Shown here piece by piece: positions 26,338-34,983 of a DNA stretch of 64,000 nucleotides. The position numbers were made by a program, and so were the translations under genes. The stretch covers positions 62,001 through 126,000 of the forward strand of contig NZ_LMKH01000034.1 in assembly GCF_001421415.1 (NCBI RefSeq). Direction: 5' to 3'. How positions within the stretch are numbered: position 1 is the stretch's first letter; every line of letters begins with the position of its first letter. Below the pieces are notes generated by a model. It was not told where the DNA came from, searched no databases, and saw only the letters and a program-made list of their open reading frames with translations. Source of the stretch: Sphingomonas sp. Leaf208. Its GTDB lineage: Bacteria > Pseudomonadota > Alphaproteobacteria > Sphingomonadales > Sphingomonadaceae.

Positions 26338-27339
26338 ATGCGCTTCTTCTCCGACAACGCCGCCACGATCCACCCTCAGGTCATGGCCGCGATCGCCGCC
26401 GCCGACACGCTCGACACCGCCTATGCCGGCGACGCGTGGAGCCAGCAGCTCGACGGCCGCCTGTCCGCGCTGTTCGAGACCGACGTCGCCGTCCTCTGGG
26501 TCCCCACCGGCACCGCCGCCAACTGCCTCGCGCTCGCCGCACTCTGCCCCCCGCACGGCGGCATCGTCTGCCACCGCGACGCGCATATCCAGAACGATGA
26601 GGGCGGCGCGCCCGAATTCTACACGCACGGCGCCAAGCTGTTCCTCGCCGACGGCGATGGCGCAAAGCTGACCCCCGACACCATCCGCACCGTCCTCGAC
26701 GCGATCCCCGACGACGTCCACCGCGTCCAGCCGCACGCGATCTCGATCACCAACGCCACCGAATATGGCCGCGTCTACCAGCCGCATGAAGTCGCTGCGA
26801 TTGGCGCGCTGGCAAAGGACCGCGGGCTCGGCTTCCACATGGACGGGGCGCGCTTTGCCAACGCGATGGCGCGTGTCGGCTGCTCGCCCGCCGAGATGAC
26901 GTGGCGCGCGGGCGTCGACGCGCTGAGCTTCGGCTTCGTCAAGAACGGCGCGATGAGCGCGGAAGCCTTGGTCTTCTTCAAGCCCGACCTTGCCGCCGTC
27001 ACGCAATACCGCCGCAAACGCGCAGGCCTGCTGCTGTCGAAGGGGCGCTATCTCGCCGCGCAGATCCTCGCCATGCTGGACAACGACCTCTGGCTCGCCA
27101 ATGCGAAAACAGCGAACGACTCCGCCGCCAAGCTCGCCACCGCCGCCGGCGACCGCCTCGTCCACCCGGTCGAGGCGAACGAAGTGTTCCTCCGCGCCAC
27201 GCCGGAAGAAGCCGCAGCGCTGCGAGCGAAAGGCTTCGACTTCTACGACTGGGCCGCGGGCGAGGTTCGCCTCGTCACCGCCTGGGACAGTCCGGCGGAC
27301 GCGGTCGGCCTGCTCGCCGATGCGATCCGGGAGTTATGA
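26338..27339 (+). CDS. Low-specificity threonine aldolase family enzyme
   Basis: A fold-type I PLP enzyme of 333 aa that cleaves L-threonine (and allo-threonine) to glycine and acetaldehyde. MRFFSDNAATIHPQVM is the normal N-terminus, so I start here and drop 43 upstream codons that translate a repeat. Visible marks are PTGTAANCLAL, the HMDGARFANA block, and the PLP-lysine region SFGFVKNGAMSAEALVFF. Its stop overlaps the transporter start as ATGA. Substrate stereochemistry is not readable. Confidence 0.9.
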   Translation: MRFFSDNAATIHPQVMAAIAAADTLDTAYAGDAWSQQLDGRLSALFETDVAVLWVPTGTAANCLALAALCPPHGGIVCHRDAHIQNDEGGAPEFYTHGAKLFLADGDGAKLTPDTIRTVLDAIPDDVHRVQPHAISITNATEYGRVYQPHEVAAIGALAKDRGLGFHMDGARFANAMARVGCSPAEMTWRAGVDALSFGFVKNGAMSAEALVFFKPDLAAVTQYRRKRAGLLLSKGRYLAAQILAMLDNDLWLANAKTANDSAAKLATAAGDRLVHPVEANEVFLRATPEEAAALRAKGFDFYDWAAGEVRLVTAWDSPADAVGLLADAIREL

Positions 27340-28259
27340 CCCCCGGCCCGACCGACCCACCACAGTCGACCCGCGCGGCCGTACTGATCCCGTTCGGCAT
27401 CGTCACGCTGATCTGGGGCTCGACCTGGCTCGTCATCCGCGACCAGATCGCGGTGGTGCCGCCGAGCTGGTCGATCAGCTACCGCTTCCTCGTCGCCGGC
27501 ATCGCAATGGCGATCTACGCAGGCATCAAGCGCGAAAGCTTCAAGTTCGACGCGCGCGGCTATACGTTCGCGGCCGTGATCGGCATCGCGCTGTTCACGT
27601 TCAACTTCAACTTCGTCTACCGCGCCGAGCATTACGTGACCTCGGGCCTCGTCGCGGTCGTGTTCGCGCTCCTGCTCGTCCCCAACGCGATCTTCGGCCG
27701 AATCTTCCTCAAGCAACGGCTCGGACGGCAGCTGATGGTCGGGTGCGCGGTCGCGATGGCGGGGGTCGCGTTGCTGTTCGTCAACGAGGCGCGGGTCGAT
27801 CCGCACGGGCCGCGCTCGGCGACGATCGGCATCGTCCTGACGCTGTGCGGCGTGATGGCCGCGTCGGTCGCCAACGTCATCCAGGGCAGCGCGTTCGCCA
27901 AACGCTATCCGATGGCACCGACGCTCGCGATGGCAATGCTGATCGGCGCGAGCCTCGACGCGGCGTTCGCCTGGATCACCACCGGGCCGCCGGTGTTCGA
28001 GCCGCGCTTCGGCTATGTCGCGGGCATCCTCTATCTCGGCGTGTTCGCCTCCGCGCTCGCTTTCCCGCTCTATTTCAACGTCATCCGCGCGATCGGCCCA
28101 GCCAAGGCGGCCTATTCGGGCGTCATCGTGCCGGTGATCGCGATGCTGCTATCTACGATCTTCGAACGCTATCACTGGTCGACGCTGGCCGTCGCCGGCG
28201 CGGTGTTGTCGGGAATCGGCCTCGTCATCGCACTCAGCGCACGCAGGCCGGCGCGGTAG
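27336..28259 (+). CDS. EamA/DMT-family transporter
   Basis: A 307-residue inner-membrane protein with ten predicted hydrophobic segments in two EamA halves. The first half starts at FGIVTLIWGSTWLVI; the second includes GILYLGVFASALAFPLYF. Drug/metabolite transporters of this class export amino acids or other small molecules. The ATGA overlap with threonine aldolase suggests joint expression, and an amino-acid exporter would fit, but that is inference. The 3' end runs 88 bases into the convergent SDR gene. Confidence 0.88.
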   Translation: MTPGPTDPPQSTRAAVLIPFGIVTLIWGSTWLVIRDQIAVVPPSWSISYRFLVAGIAMAIYAGIKRESFKFDARGYTFAAVIGIALFTFNFNFVYRAEHYVTSGLVAVVFALLLVPNAIFGRIFLKQRLGRQLMVGCAVAMAGVALLFVNEARVDPHGPRSATIGIVLTLCGVMAASVANVIQGSAFAKRYPMAPTLAMAMLIGASLDAAFAWITTGPPVFEPRFGYVAGILYLGVFASALAFPLYFNVIRAIGPAKAAYSGVIVPVIAMLLSTIFERYHWSTLAVAGAVLSGIGLVIALSARRPAR

Positions 28260-29008
28260 TTGGGCCAGGCGGGCGTCCAGCCAAGCACGCGCTTAGCCTT
28301 ACCGTTCGCCACCCGCCGGTTCTCGTTATAAAATCCGCGCCCCATCGCCGAGAGTTCCTCGAGCGTCACGAACGGCGGCGCGGGCATCCCAAGCAACATC
28401 GCCGCGAACGCCACCACGTCGTTCTGCGACGCAGGCACGTCGTCCGCAAGATTATACGCCCCTGCCGGCGCATCGAACCCGGCGATCACACCCGAGACGA
28501 TATCGTCGACATGCGCGCGACTGAACACCTGGCCGGGTTGCTCGATCCTGTGCGCCTTGCCCTGCCGCACCCTGTCGAGCGGCGAGCGCCCGGGACCATA
28601 GATACCCGGCAACCGAAACGTCCGCGCACCAATGGCCAGCCAGTCCGCATCCGCCGCCGCGCGCGCGCTCCGACGACCGCCACCGATCGGTGCCGTCTCG
28701 TCCACCCACGCACCCTGCGCATCGCCGTACACCCCCGTCGACGACAGATAGCCGATCCAAGCGCGTGTCCGCAGCAACAACGAACCGTAGCGCCCGAGCA
28801 CCGGGTCCGCCTCATGCTCGGGCGGCACCGACGACAGGATATGCGTCGCCGCCGCGATCTCCGCCGTCACCGCATCCGTATCGTCAAACCTGAGCGTATC
28901 GCCGCGACCGTCGCGCGTGGTGCCGACGACATGCCAGCCATCTGCCGCAAGCCGCTCGGCAAGCCGCGACGCGGTGTAGCCGAGACCGAAGACCAGCAGC
29001 CGGCTCAT
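28172..29008 (-). CDS. NAD(P)-dependent epimerase-like SDR protein
   Basis: A 278-residue Rossmann protein. The N-terminal LLVFGLGYTASRLAERL is the nucleotide loop of extended/atypical SDR proteins; YLSSTGVYGDAQGAWVDE and FRLPGIYGPGRSPLDRV follow the NAD-dependent epimerase pattern. The usual YxxxK pair is not evident, so it may be a binding protein or reductase rather than a sugar epimerase. Its start overlaps the peptidase stop as ATGA. Its last ~29 codons are read across the end of the opposite-strand transporter gene. Confidence 0.85.
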   Translation of the reverse strand: MSRLLVFGLGYTASRLAERLAADGWHVVGTTRDGRGDTLRFDDTDAVTAEIAAATHILSSVPPEHEADPVLGRYGSLLLRTRAWIGYLSSTGVYGDAQGAWVDETAPIGGGRRSARAAADADWLAIGARTFRLPGIYGPGRSPLDRVRQGKAHRIEQPGQVFSRAHVDDIVSGVIAGFDAPAGAYNLADDVPASQNDVVAFAAMLLGMPAPPFVTLEELSAMGRGFYNENRRVANGKAKRVLGWTPAWPNYRAGLRALSAMTRPIPDNTAPATASVDQ

Positions 29009-30711
29009 TTGCCCACCGCCGCGCCAGCCATCGGCCCCTTGTACAACGTCCCGAAATAGTCGCCCGAATTCCACACCGGCCGCTGCGCCCCGTCGGCGAT
29101 CTCGCGCGCGATCCGGTAGTTCGCATCGACGAACCGCACGCCCTGATCCCACAGGATCGGCTGCGTCAGGTCGTCCGACGGCTTGTGATAATTGTTCGCC
29201 ATGAAATACGCGACCGCGGCCTTGCCCGGCCCCTTCTGGCCCGGCCACAGGAATACCGACGGGATCCCCTTCTGGACGAAGCGGAAATGATCCGAGCGGA
29301 CGAAGATGCCCTCCTCCGGCATCGGGTCGGGCGACAGGCCGACGCCGATCGCCGCCACCGCCTTCTGGACGATCGGGCCGATCGTCGAGCGCTCGGCGCC
29401 GAACACCACCATGTCCTCGAACTTGTAGGTGAGGATCGGCATGTCGAGGTTCACGTCCGCGACGATCGAGGTCAGCGGCACGGTCGGGTGATTGGTGAAG
29501 TAATCGCTGCCGACCAGCCCCTTCTCCTCGCCGGTGACGGCCAGGAACATGATCGTCCGCTTTGGCGCCTGGCCGCTGGCGGTGAAGCGCTTGGCCTCCT
29601 CGATCAGGCTGGCGATGCCGATCGCATTGTCGAGCGCGCCGTTGTTGAGCGCATCGCCCTTCACTGGCTTGGTGATGCCGATATGATCGAGATGGGCGGA
29701 GAGCACGACGACCTCCTTGCCGACCACAGGATCGTTGCCGGGGATAATGCCGACGACGTTGCTGCTGGCAGCGGGCACAAAGTTCGTCTTGGTCGCGACG
29801 GTGACCATGCCGACCAGCGGCACCGCCTTGAACTTCGCGTTGTCGCTGTTCGCCTGCTTGACGACCTTGCTCCAAGGCGTCTTCGCACCCGCGAACAGCT
29901 TGGCCGCACCGACCATGCTGACCGTGCCGAGCGACGGCGCGCCGGGCGCATCGACCTTGCCGGTGCCGTCGGGATTCGCCCACGTCATCCGCGGCGTCGC
30001 ATAAAACTCCGCCATCTTGCCGAACGTCCGCACCTTGGCCGAGCGCGGGCTTTCCAGCGTGATCACGCCGACCGCGCCCTTGGCCTGTGCGATCGCAGCC
30101 TTGGTGCCGCCCGAGCCGAAGAACGCACGCTCCTCGCCACCGAACCGCGCGGGCGAGCCGCCGAAATACGCGACGATCTTGCCGCGCACGTCGACGCCCT
30201 TGTAATCGTCCTGGCCATATTGCGGCGCGTCGATCCCGTAACCGACGAACACGACGGGCGCCGACACGCTGGTCTCCGCCTTCGCGCCGTTCGCGGCGGG
30301 CACGTAATCCTCACCGAACACGAACGGCTGCGCAGGCCCGCGACCGGTCCAGATGAAATCGCCCTTGCTCGCCGCCTTGTACGACACGAGCGGCACGGTC
30401 TGGAGATACCCGCCCTGATCGCCACCCGGCCGCAGACCCGCCGCATAAAATTGCGCGGCGACATATTGCGCGGCGATATCGAACTCGGGGCTGCCAGCCT
30501 CGCGACCCTTCATCGCGTCCGACGCGAGAAACAGCACGTGCGCCTTCATCGCCGCCTGATCCGCCGGCAGCGGTGCGGCGAGCTTCGCGTTCAGCTCGAC
30601 CGTATTTGGCGCGGTCACCGGAGCCGGCGCGGGAGCAGCTTGGGGCGCAGTCTGAGCAAGGGCAGAGGTAGAAAGCGCGAGCACCGCGAGCGCGCCGATA
30701 GGACGATACAT
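29005..30711 (-). CDS. Secreted M28-family metallopeptidase
   Basis: A 568-residue protein with a cleavable signal (LAVLALSTSALAQ, about residues 1-20). A PA-type insert domain lies about residues 140-260. The M28 zinc-peptidase core follows, with SAHLDHIG, the GALDNAIGIASLIEEAK segment, VTGEEKGLVGSDYF and, later, RSDHFRFVQKGIPSVFLW. Family members are periplasmic or outer aminopeptidases. The ATG at 30711 has AAGGA upstream; a longer frame reaching 30969 only translates a repeat. It is coupled to the downstream SDR gene. Confidence 0.93.
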   Translation of the reverse strand: MYRPIGALAVLALSTSALAQTAPQAAPAPAPVTAPNTVELNAKLAAPLPADQAAMKAHVLFLASDAMKGREAGSPEFDIAAQYVAAQFYAAGLRPGGDQGGYLQTVPLVSYKAASKGDFIWTGRGPAQPFVFGEDYVPAANGAKAETSVSAPVVFVGYGIDAPQYGQDDYKGVDVRGKIVAYFGGSPARFGGEERAFFGSGGTKAAIAQAKGAVGVITLESPRSAKVRTFGKMAEFYATPRMTWANPDGTGKVDAPGAPSLGTVSMVGAAKLFAGAKTPWSKVVKQANSDNAKFKAVPLVGMVTVATKTNFVPAASSNVVGIIPGNDPVVGKEVVVLSAHLDHIGITKPVKGDALNNGALDNAIGIASLIEEAKRFTASGQAPKRTIMFLAVTGEEKGLVGSDYFTNHPTVPLTSIVADVNLDMPILTYKFEDMVVFGAERSTIGPIVQKAVAAIGVGLSPDPMPEEGIFVRSDHFRFVQKGIPSVFLWPGQKGPGKAAVAYFMANNYHKPSDDLTQPILWDQGVRFVDANYRIAREIADGAQRPVWNSGDYFGTLYKGPMAGAAVGK

Positions 30712-30813
30712 CCGAAAATCCTTGCAAAGGGAACGTGTTGCAGCGGCGTAGCATCCACCGTCACCCGCGCAAGCTTTGGGGCATGGAGCAAAGACCTTCT
30801 CCGCAGAGAAGTA

Positions 30814-30916
30814 CCACCCCGGCGGAGGCCGGGGTCCAGTTGGGAAACGGTGCTGACGCAGGCTGCGCTCCGTTACTGCAACCTCTCCAACTGGACCCCG
30901 GCCTCCGCCGGGGAGG
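30814..30916. repeat. Family A paired inverted repeat
   Basis: CCACCCCGGCGGAGGCCGGG with GTCCAGTTGG at the left is mirrored by CCAACTGGACCCCGG and CCTCCGCCGGGGAGG at the right. The inner arm has the compensated change GGTCCAG/CTGGACC compared with GGCCCAG/CTGGGCC in other copies, so base pairing is kept. It occupies the divergent gap between the M28 peptidase and pepN. Confidence 0.9.
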
Positions 30917-30989
30917 TGCAAGTAATCGAACCGCACGCCCCCAAGCTTTGGCTGGCGGTAGGACGCCACAGCCCTATATTCGCAAACAT

Positions 30990-33578
30990 ATGCTCGATAT
31001 CCAGAACAGTCTCGCCCACCCGCTCGTCATTCGCCGCGAGGACTATACCCCGCCCGAGTGGCTGGTCCCCGAGACGAAACTGGAGTTCGACCTCGATCCC
31101 TCCACCACCCGCGTAACGGCAACATTGTCGGTCATGCGCAACGGCGATCACGCCGCACCGCTGCGGCTCGACGGCGCGGGCCAGAAGCCGCTCTCGGTCA
31201 CGGTCGATGGCGTCGCGATCAACGACTGGCGGATCGACGGCGAACAGCTCGTCATTCCCCTCGCCGGCGCCGCACATGTCGTCGAGACTCAGGTCGAGAT
31301 CGCCCCCGATCGCAACACGCAGTTGATGGGGCTCTATGCCTCGGGCGGTAATCTCTGCACCCAGTGCGAGGCCGAGGGCTTTCGCCGCATCACCTATTTT
31401 CCCGACCGCCCCGACGTGCTCAGCATTTATTCGGTCTGCATGACCGCCGACAAAAAGCACTTCCCCGTGCTGCTCGCGAACGGCGACCCGGTCGCGCAGG
31501 GCGATCTCGACGATGGCCGCCACTGGGCGACGTGGCACGACCCCTTCCCGAAACCCTCCTATCTGTTCGCACTGGTCGCCGGCGATCTCGCGGTAAACCG
31601 CAGCAGCTTCACCACGATGTCGGGGCGCGAGGTATCGCTCGGCATATGGGTGCGCGAGGCTGACCTGCCCAAGACCGACCACGCGTTGAAAGCGCTCGAA
31701 CTCGCGATGGCGTGGGACGAGACGACCTATGGTCGCGAGTACGATCTGGACGTGTTCAACATTGTCGCGGTCGACGACTTCAATTTCGGCGCGATGGAGA
31801 ACAAGGGCCTAAATATCTTCAACTCGCGCTACATCCTCGCCGACCCGGATACCGCGACCGATTACGACTATGACGCGATCGCCGCGGTCGTCGCGCACGA
31901 ATATTTCCACAATTGGTCGGGCAACCGGATCACCTGCCGAGACTGGTTCCAGCTGTCGTTGAAGGAGGGCTTTACAGTCTACCGCGACCAGGGCTTCTCC
32001 GCCGACCAGGGCTCCCGCGCGGTCAAGCGGATCGAGGACGTCCGCGGCCTGCGTGCGTCGCAATTCCCCGAGGATTCGGGCCCGCTCGCGCACCCCGTGC
32101 GGCCTGAATCCTACCAGGAGATCTCGAACTTCTACACAGCGACGATCTACAACAAGGGCGCCGAGCTGATCCGGATGATGGCCGCGATCCTCGGACCGAA
32201 GGGCTTCCGCGCGGGCACCGACCTGTATTTCGACCGGTACGACGGCACCGCCGCCACCTGCGAGGATTTCGTCACGTCGATGGAGGAAGGCGGCAACGTC
32301 GACCTCACCCAGTTCCGCCTCTGGTATTCGCAGGCAGGCACGCCGCGCGTCTCGGCAAGCCTGTCGCACGACGGCGACCGCGCGACGCTGCAGCTCGCGC
32401 AGCAGGTACCCGCGACGCCCGGCCAGCCATTGAAGTCGCCGATGGTGCTGCCGCTGCGTGTGAAGCTGTTCGGTGCCGAATCGGGTGCGGCGCTAACCGA
32501 CGAACGCCTCGTGCTGTTCGACGACACGCTCGACACGATCGAATTCGAAGGCCTTGCCGAACGCCCGGTGCTGTCGATCAACCGCGGCTTCTCCGCGCCG
32601 GTGGTCATCGAAAGTGACCGCACCGCCGCCGACCTCGCTTTCCTCAGCGCGCACGACGACGATCCGTTCGCGCGCTACGAGGCGATGCAGCAGCTGATGC
32701 TCGATACGCTGGTCGCCTCGACCGGCGGTCATGCGGATCACGAGGCCGTGATCGCCGCGGTCGCGAACACGCTTGCCAACGCCGATCTCGATCTGGCGTT
32801 CGTCGCGGAGGCGGTGTTGCTTCCGTCGGAAAGCTTCATCGGCGACCAGATGGCCGTCGTCGACCCCGACGCGATCTTCCGCGCCCGCGAGGCACTGCGT
32901 CGCGATCTCGGGACGCGGCTGGAGACGCAGTGGCGGCAGGCGTATGCGCGGGGTGAGGGTCAGCCCTATGCCTACACCCCCGAGGGCAAGGGCCTGCGTC
33001 GACTGCGGTCGGTCGCGCTCGGCTATATAGCGGCGAGCGGCGCGGACGATGCGGCGGACCTCGCCTTCGCGCAGTTCGATTCGGCCGACAACATGACCGA
33101 CCGAATGGGCGCGCTGACGACGCTGGTGAGTAGCGCGTCAGAGATCCGCTCCACCGCGCTCGACATCTTCTACAGCCAATATTGCGACAACCCGCTGGTG
33201 CTCGACAAGTGGTTCCAGGCGCAGGCGCAGTCGTCGCGCGACGATACCGGTGCGATCGTGGCGGGGCTGGCCGAGCATGCCGACTTCACGCTGACCAACC
33301 CCAACCGCGCCCGATCGCTGATCGGCGCGTTCGGCGCGAACCAGCGTGCGTTCAACACTGTCGACGGGAGTGGGTATCGATTCCTCGCGGACCAGCTGAT
33401 CGCGCTGGACCGCCTCAACCCGCAGACCGCGGCGAAACTCCTGCCGCCGCTCGGCCGCTGGCGCCGATTCGACGCGGCGCGCGCGGGGTTGATGCGCGCG
33501 GAACTGGAACGGATCGTGCGGACGCCGGGGCTGTCCAAGGACCTGTTCGAGCAGGCTTCTAAGAGCCTCGAAGGCTGA
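30990..33578 (+). CDS. pepN: Aminopeptidase N
   Basis: An 862-residue M1-family zinc aminopeptidase of the cytoplasm. The N-terminal beta domain starts at MLDIQNSLAHPLVIRREDY, the exopeptidase motif GAMEN is near residue 267, and the zinc site is H303-E-x-x-H307 with E326 (VVAHEYFHNW...LSLKEG). The C-terminal half is the helical domain of the long bacterial PepN type. The ATG at 30990 is the first conserved start; the frame continues upstream through the divergent repeat but without family similarity. Confidence 0.95.
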   Translation: MLDIQNSLAHPLVIRREDYTPPEWLVPETKLEFDLDPSTTRVTATLSVMRNGDHAAPLRLDGAGQKPLSVTVDGVAINDWRIDGEQLVIPLAGAAHVVETQVEIAPDRNTQLMGLYASGGNLCTQCEAEGFRRITYFPDRPDVLSIYSVCMTADKKHFPVLLANGDPVAQGDLDDGRHWATWHDPFPKPSYLFALVAGDLAVNRSSFTTMSGREVSLGIWVREADLPKTDHALKALELAMAWDETTYGREYDLDVFNIVAVDDFNFGAMENKGLNIFNSRYILADPDTATDYDYDAIAAVVAHEYFHNWSGNRITCRDWFQLSLKEGFTVYRDQGFSADQGSRAVKRIEDVRGLRASQFPEDSGPLAHPVRPESYQEISNFYTATIYNKGAELIRMMAAILGPKGFRAGTDLYFDRYDGTAATCEDFVTSMEEGGNVDLTQFRLWYSQAGTPRVSASLSHDGDRATLQLAQQVPATPGQPLKSPMVLPLRVKLFGAESGAALTDERLVLFDDTLDTIEFEGLAERPVLSINRGFSAPVVIESDRTAADLAFLSAHDDDPFARYEAMQQLMLDTLVASTGGHADHEAVIAAVANTLANADLDLAFVAEAVLLPSESFIGDQMAVVDPDAIFRAREALRRDLGTRLETQWRQAYARGEGQPYAYTPEGKGLRRLRSVALGYIAASGADDAADLAFAQFDSADNMTDRMGALTTLVSSASEIRSTALDIFYSQYCDNPLVLDKWFQAQAQSSRDDTGAIVAGLAEHADFTLTNPNRARSLIGAFGANQRAFNTVDGSGYRFLADQLIALDRLNPQTAAKLLPPLGRWRRFDAARAGLMRAELERIVRTPGLSKDLFEQASKSLEG

Positions 33579-33584
33579 ACCTAA

Positions 33585-33696
33585 TCCTCCCCTGCAAGGG
33601 GAGGTGGCAGCGCATTGCGCTGACGGAGGGGTGACGCGCCGTCGATAGGGTGTCACCCCTCCGTCGCTTCGCGCCACCTCCCCTTGCAGGGGAGGA
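33585..33696. repeat. Family C paired inverted repeat
   Basis: ATCCTCCCCTGCAAGGGGAGG, then TGGCAGCGCA and GACGGAGGGGTGACGC, mirrored by GTGTCACCCCTCCGTC, GCGCCACC and TCCCCTTGCAGGGGAGGAT. The arms pair nearly throughout 50 bases. It separates convergent pepN and tadA. Related copies are at 50983 and 54256. Confidence 0.88.
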
Positions 33697-33710
33697 TCAT
33701 GGACAATGCT

Positions 33711-34160
33711 CTACCGGCGACTCGCAAAGAACCCGCGCAAAATCCCCGCAGCCTCAGTCTCCGCAATCCCCGCATAAACCTCAGGCCGATGATGACACGT
33801 CGGCTGCCCGAAAAACCGAGGTCCATGCTCGACCGCCCCGCCCTTCGCATCCGCCGCCCCATAATAGAGCCGCGCGATCCGGGCATGCGCGATTGCCCCG
33901 GCACACATCGCACACGGCTCCAGCGTCACCCAGAGATCGCACCCCTCGAGCCGATCACTCCCTAAAACCAAAGCAGCAGTGCGAATCGCCTGGATCTCGG
34001 CATGCGCAGTCGGATCGCACAACGCCCGCGGCGCATTCGCCCCCGTCGCGATAATAACGCCATCCTTAACGACAACGGCGCCAACCGGGACTTCCCCAGC
34101 CAGCGCCGCATCGCGCGCCGCGTCGAGCGCGCGGCGCATAGGTTCGGGGACAGGGAACAT
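33711..34160 (-). CDS. tadA: tRNA adenosine(34) deaminase
   Basis: Deaminates A34 of tRNA-Arg(ACG) to inosine. The 149-residue protein has the zinc/catalytic motifs HAE (H53, E55) and PCAMC (C83, C86), and the TadA-type C-terminal segment after YYGAADAKGGAVEHG. Length and order are those of bacterial TadA rather than of free-nucleoside deaminases. It is followed 51 bases upstream (same strand) by a small membrane-protein gene, possibly one transcript. Confidence 0.93.
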   Translation of the reverse strand: MFPVPEPMRRALDAARDAALAGEVPVGAVVVKDGVIIATGANAPRALCDPTAHAEIQAIRTAALVLGSDRLEGCDLWVTLEPCAMCAGAIAHARIARLYYGAADAKGGAVEHGPRFFGQPTCHHRPEVYAGIAETEAAGILRGFFASRR

Positions 34161-34211
34161 GGCCTCAGGCCCTGCCCCGCCGCCCGCCCCACGTAAACAC
34201 CCGCGTAAAGA

Positions 34212-34430
34212 TCAGTTCGGTGCCTGGCTGTTGCCCGGCTTCTCGACGTTGATCGTCGGCACCGCCACCGTCTTGTTCTCGGTGCCGAGCGTGACCTTGG
34301 CGACGTCGGCCTGGAACTTCGGCGCCTGAACGACGCCCTGGCGGGTCTGGTCGATGTTGATGATCCCGAAATACATCAGGCCGACCACGACCAGCACGAC
34401 GATCGCGACGAGAGACAAGAGCGTACGCAT
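34212..34430 (-). CDS. Small membrane-anchored protein
   Basis: A 72-residue protein with one N-terminal membrane helix (LLSLVAIVVLVVVGLMYFG, about residues 4-22) and a soluble tail of ~50 residues, presumably periplasmic. The ATG at 34430 has GGGGA at about eight bases; the 31 codons upstream in frame have no merit. The family is unrecognised. It lies upstream of tadA in the same direction. Confidence 0.75.
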   Translation of the reverse strand: MRTLLSLVAIVVLVVVGLMYFGIINIDQTRQGVVQAPKFQADVAKVTLGTENKTVAVPTINVEKPGNSQAPN

Positions 34431-34539
34431 GGGACATCCCCTTTTATTGAACAGTTCGATAGCGTAACAACGTCGTCGATCGCCGTGGGTTGCACAATGC
34501 TCATTGCGGACGACCGAGGACACGTTTGACGTGAATCGG

Positions 34540-34568
34540 TTGACGAAAGCCGGCGTGCCAGCTATCCG
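34540..34568 (+). promoter_or_regulatory. Sigma-70-type promoter of rpmB
   Basis: TTGACG (34540-34545) and TATCCG (34563-34568) are separated by exactly 17 bases. Transcription would start near 34575, giving a ~38-base leader before the rpmB ATG. Inferred from consensus match and position. Confidence 0.65.
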
Positions 34569-34612
34569 CGCGCCTTTCCGGGGTTCCTCCCGACACTTGA
34601 ATAGGTAATCAC

Positions 34613-34912
34613 ATGTCGCGCATCTGCGAACTGACCGGCAAGGGCCGGATGGTCGGGAACAACGTCTCCCACGCCAACAACAAGACCAAGCGCACGTTCC
34701 TCCCGAACCTGCAGAATGTCACGCTGCTTTCCGATTCGCTCGAGAAGGGCGTCAAGCTGCGCGTCTCGACGCACGGCCTGCGTACCGTCGAGCATAATGG
34801 TGGCCTCGACAACTGGCTGGTGAAGGTCTCGGACGACAAGCTGTCGCTCCGCGTTCGTCGCCTGAAGCGCGAAGTCGTCAAGAAGATCGCAGCCTCGGCG
34901 GTCGCCGCTTAA
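34613..34912 (+). CDS. rpmB: Ribosomal protein bL28
   Basis: A 99-residue large-subunit protein. The start [27 protein letters not shown] is diagnostic for L28, as are FLPNLQNV and the [17 protein letters not shown] segment. No zinc-binding cysteine set is seen, so this is the zinc-independent form. It has its own strong promoter and is closed by a 13-bp terminator stem, so it is a single-gene transcript. Confidence 0.97.
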   Translation: MSRICELTGKGRMVGNNVSHANNKTKRTFLPNLQNVTLLSDSLEKGVKLRVSTHGLRTVEHNGGLDNWLVKVSDDKLSLRVRRLKREVVKKIAASAVAA

Positions 34913-34937
34913 AAGCGACGTCGTATTGCGATCACCG

Positions 34938-34968
34938 CGGCCCGCCCTGCACCTAGCAGGGCGGGCCG
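34938..34968 (+). terminator. Strong intrinsic terminator after rpmB
   Basis: A perfect 13-bp stem CGGCCCGCCCTGC/GCAGGGCGGGCCG with a 5-base loop lies 26 bases after the rpmB stop. A weak T-rich stretch (GTTTGTGGGTTT) follows. It also faces the end of the convergent esterase-like gene. Confidence 0.85.
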
Positions 34969-34983
34969 TCGGCGTTTGTGGGT

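Noticed and set aside
30712..30969. 86-codon N-terminal extension of the M28 peptidase frame
   Set aside because: The extension translates a family-A repeat and non-conserved sequence; a signal peptide with AAGGA upstream starts at 30711.
29185..31116. 643-codon plus-strand frame opposite the M28 peptidase
   Set aside because: It is Arg/Asp/His-rich shadow coding with no family pattern; the minus strand has a clear peptidase with signal and catalytic motifs.
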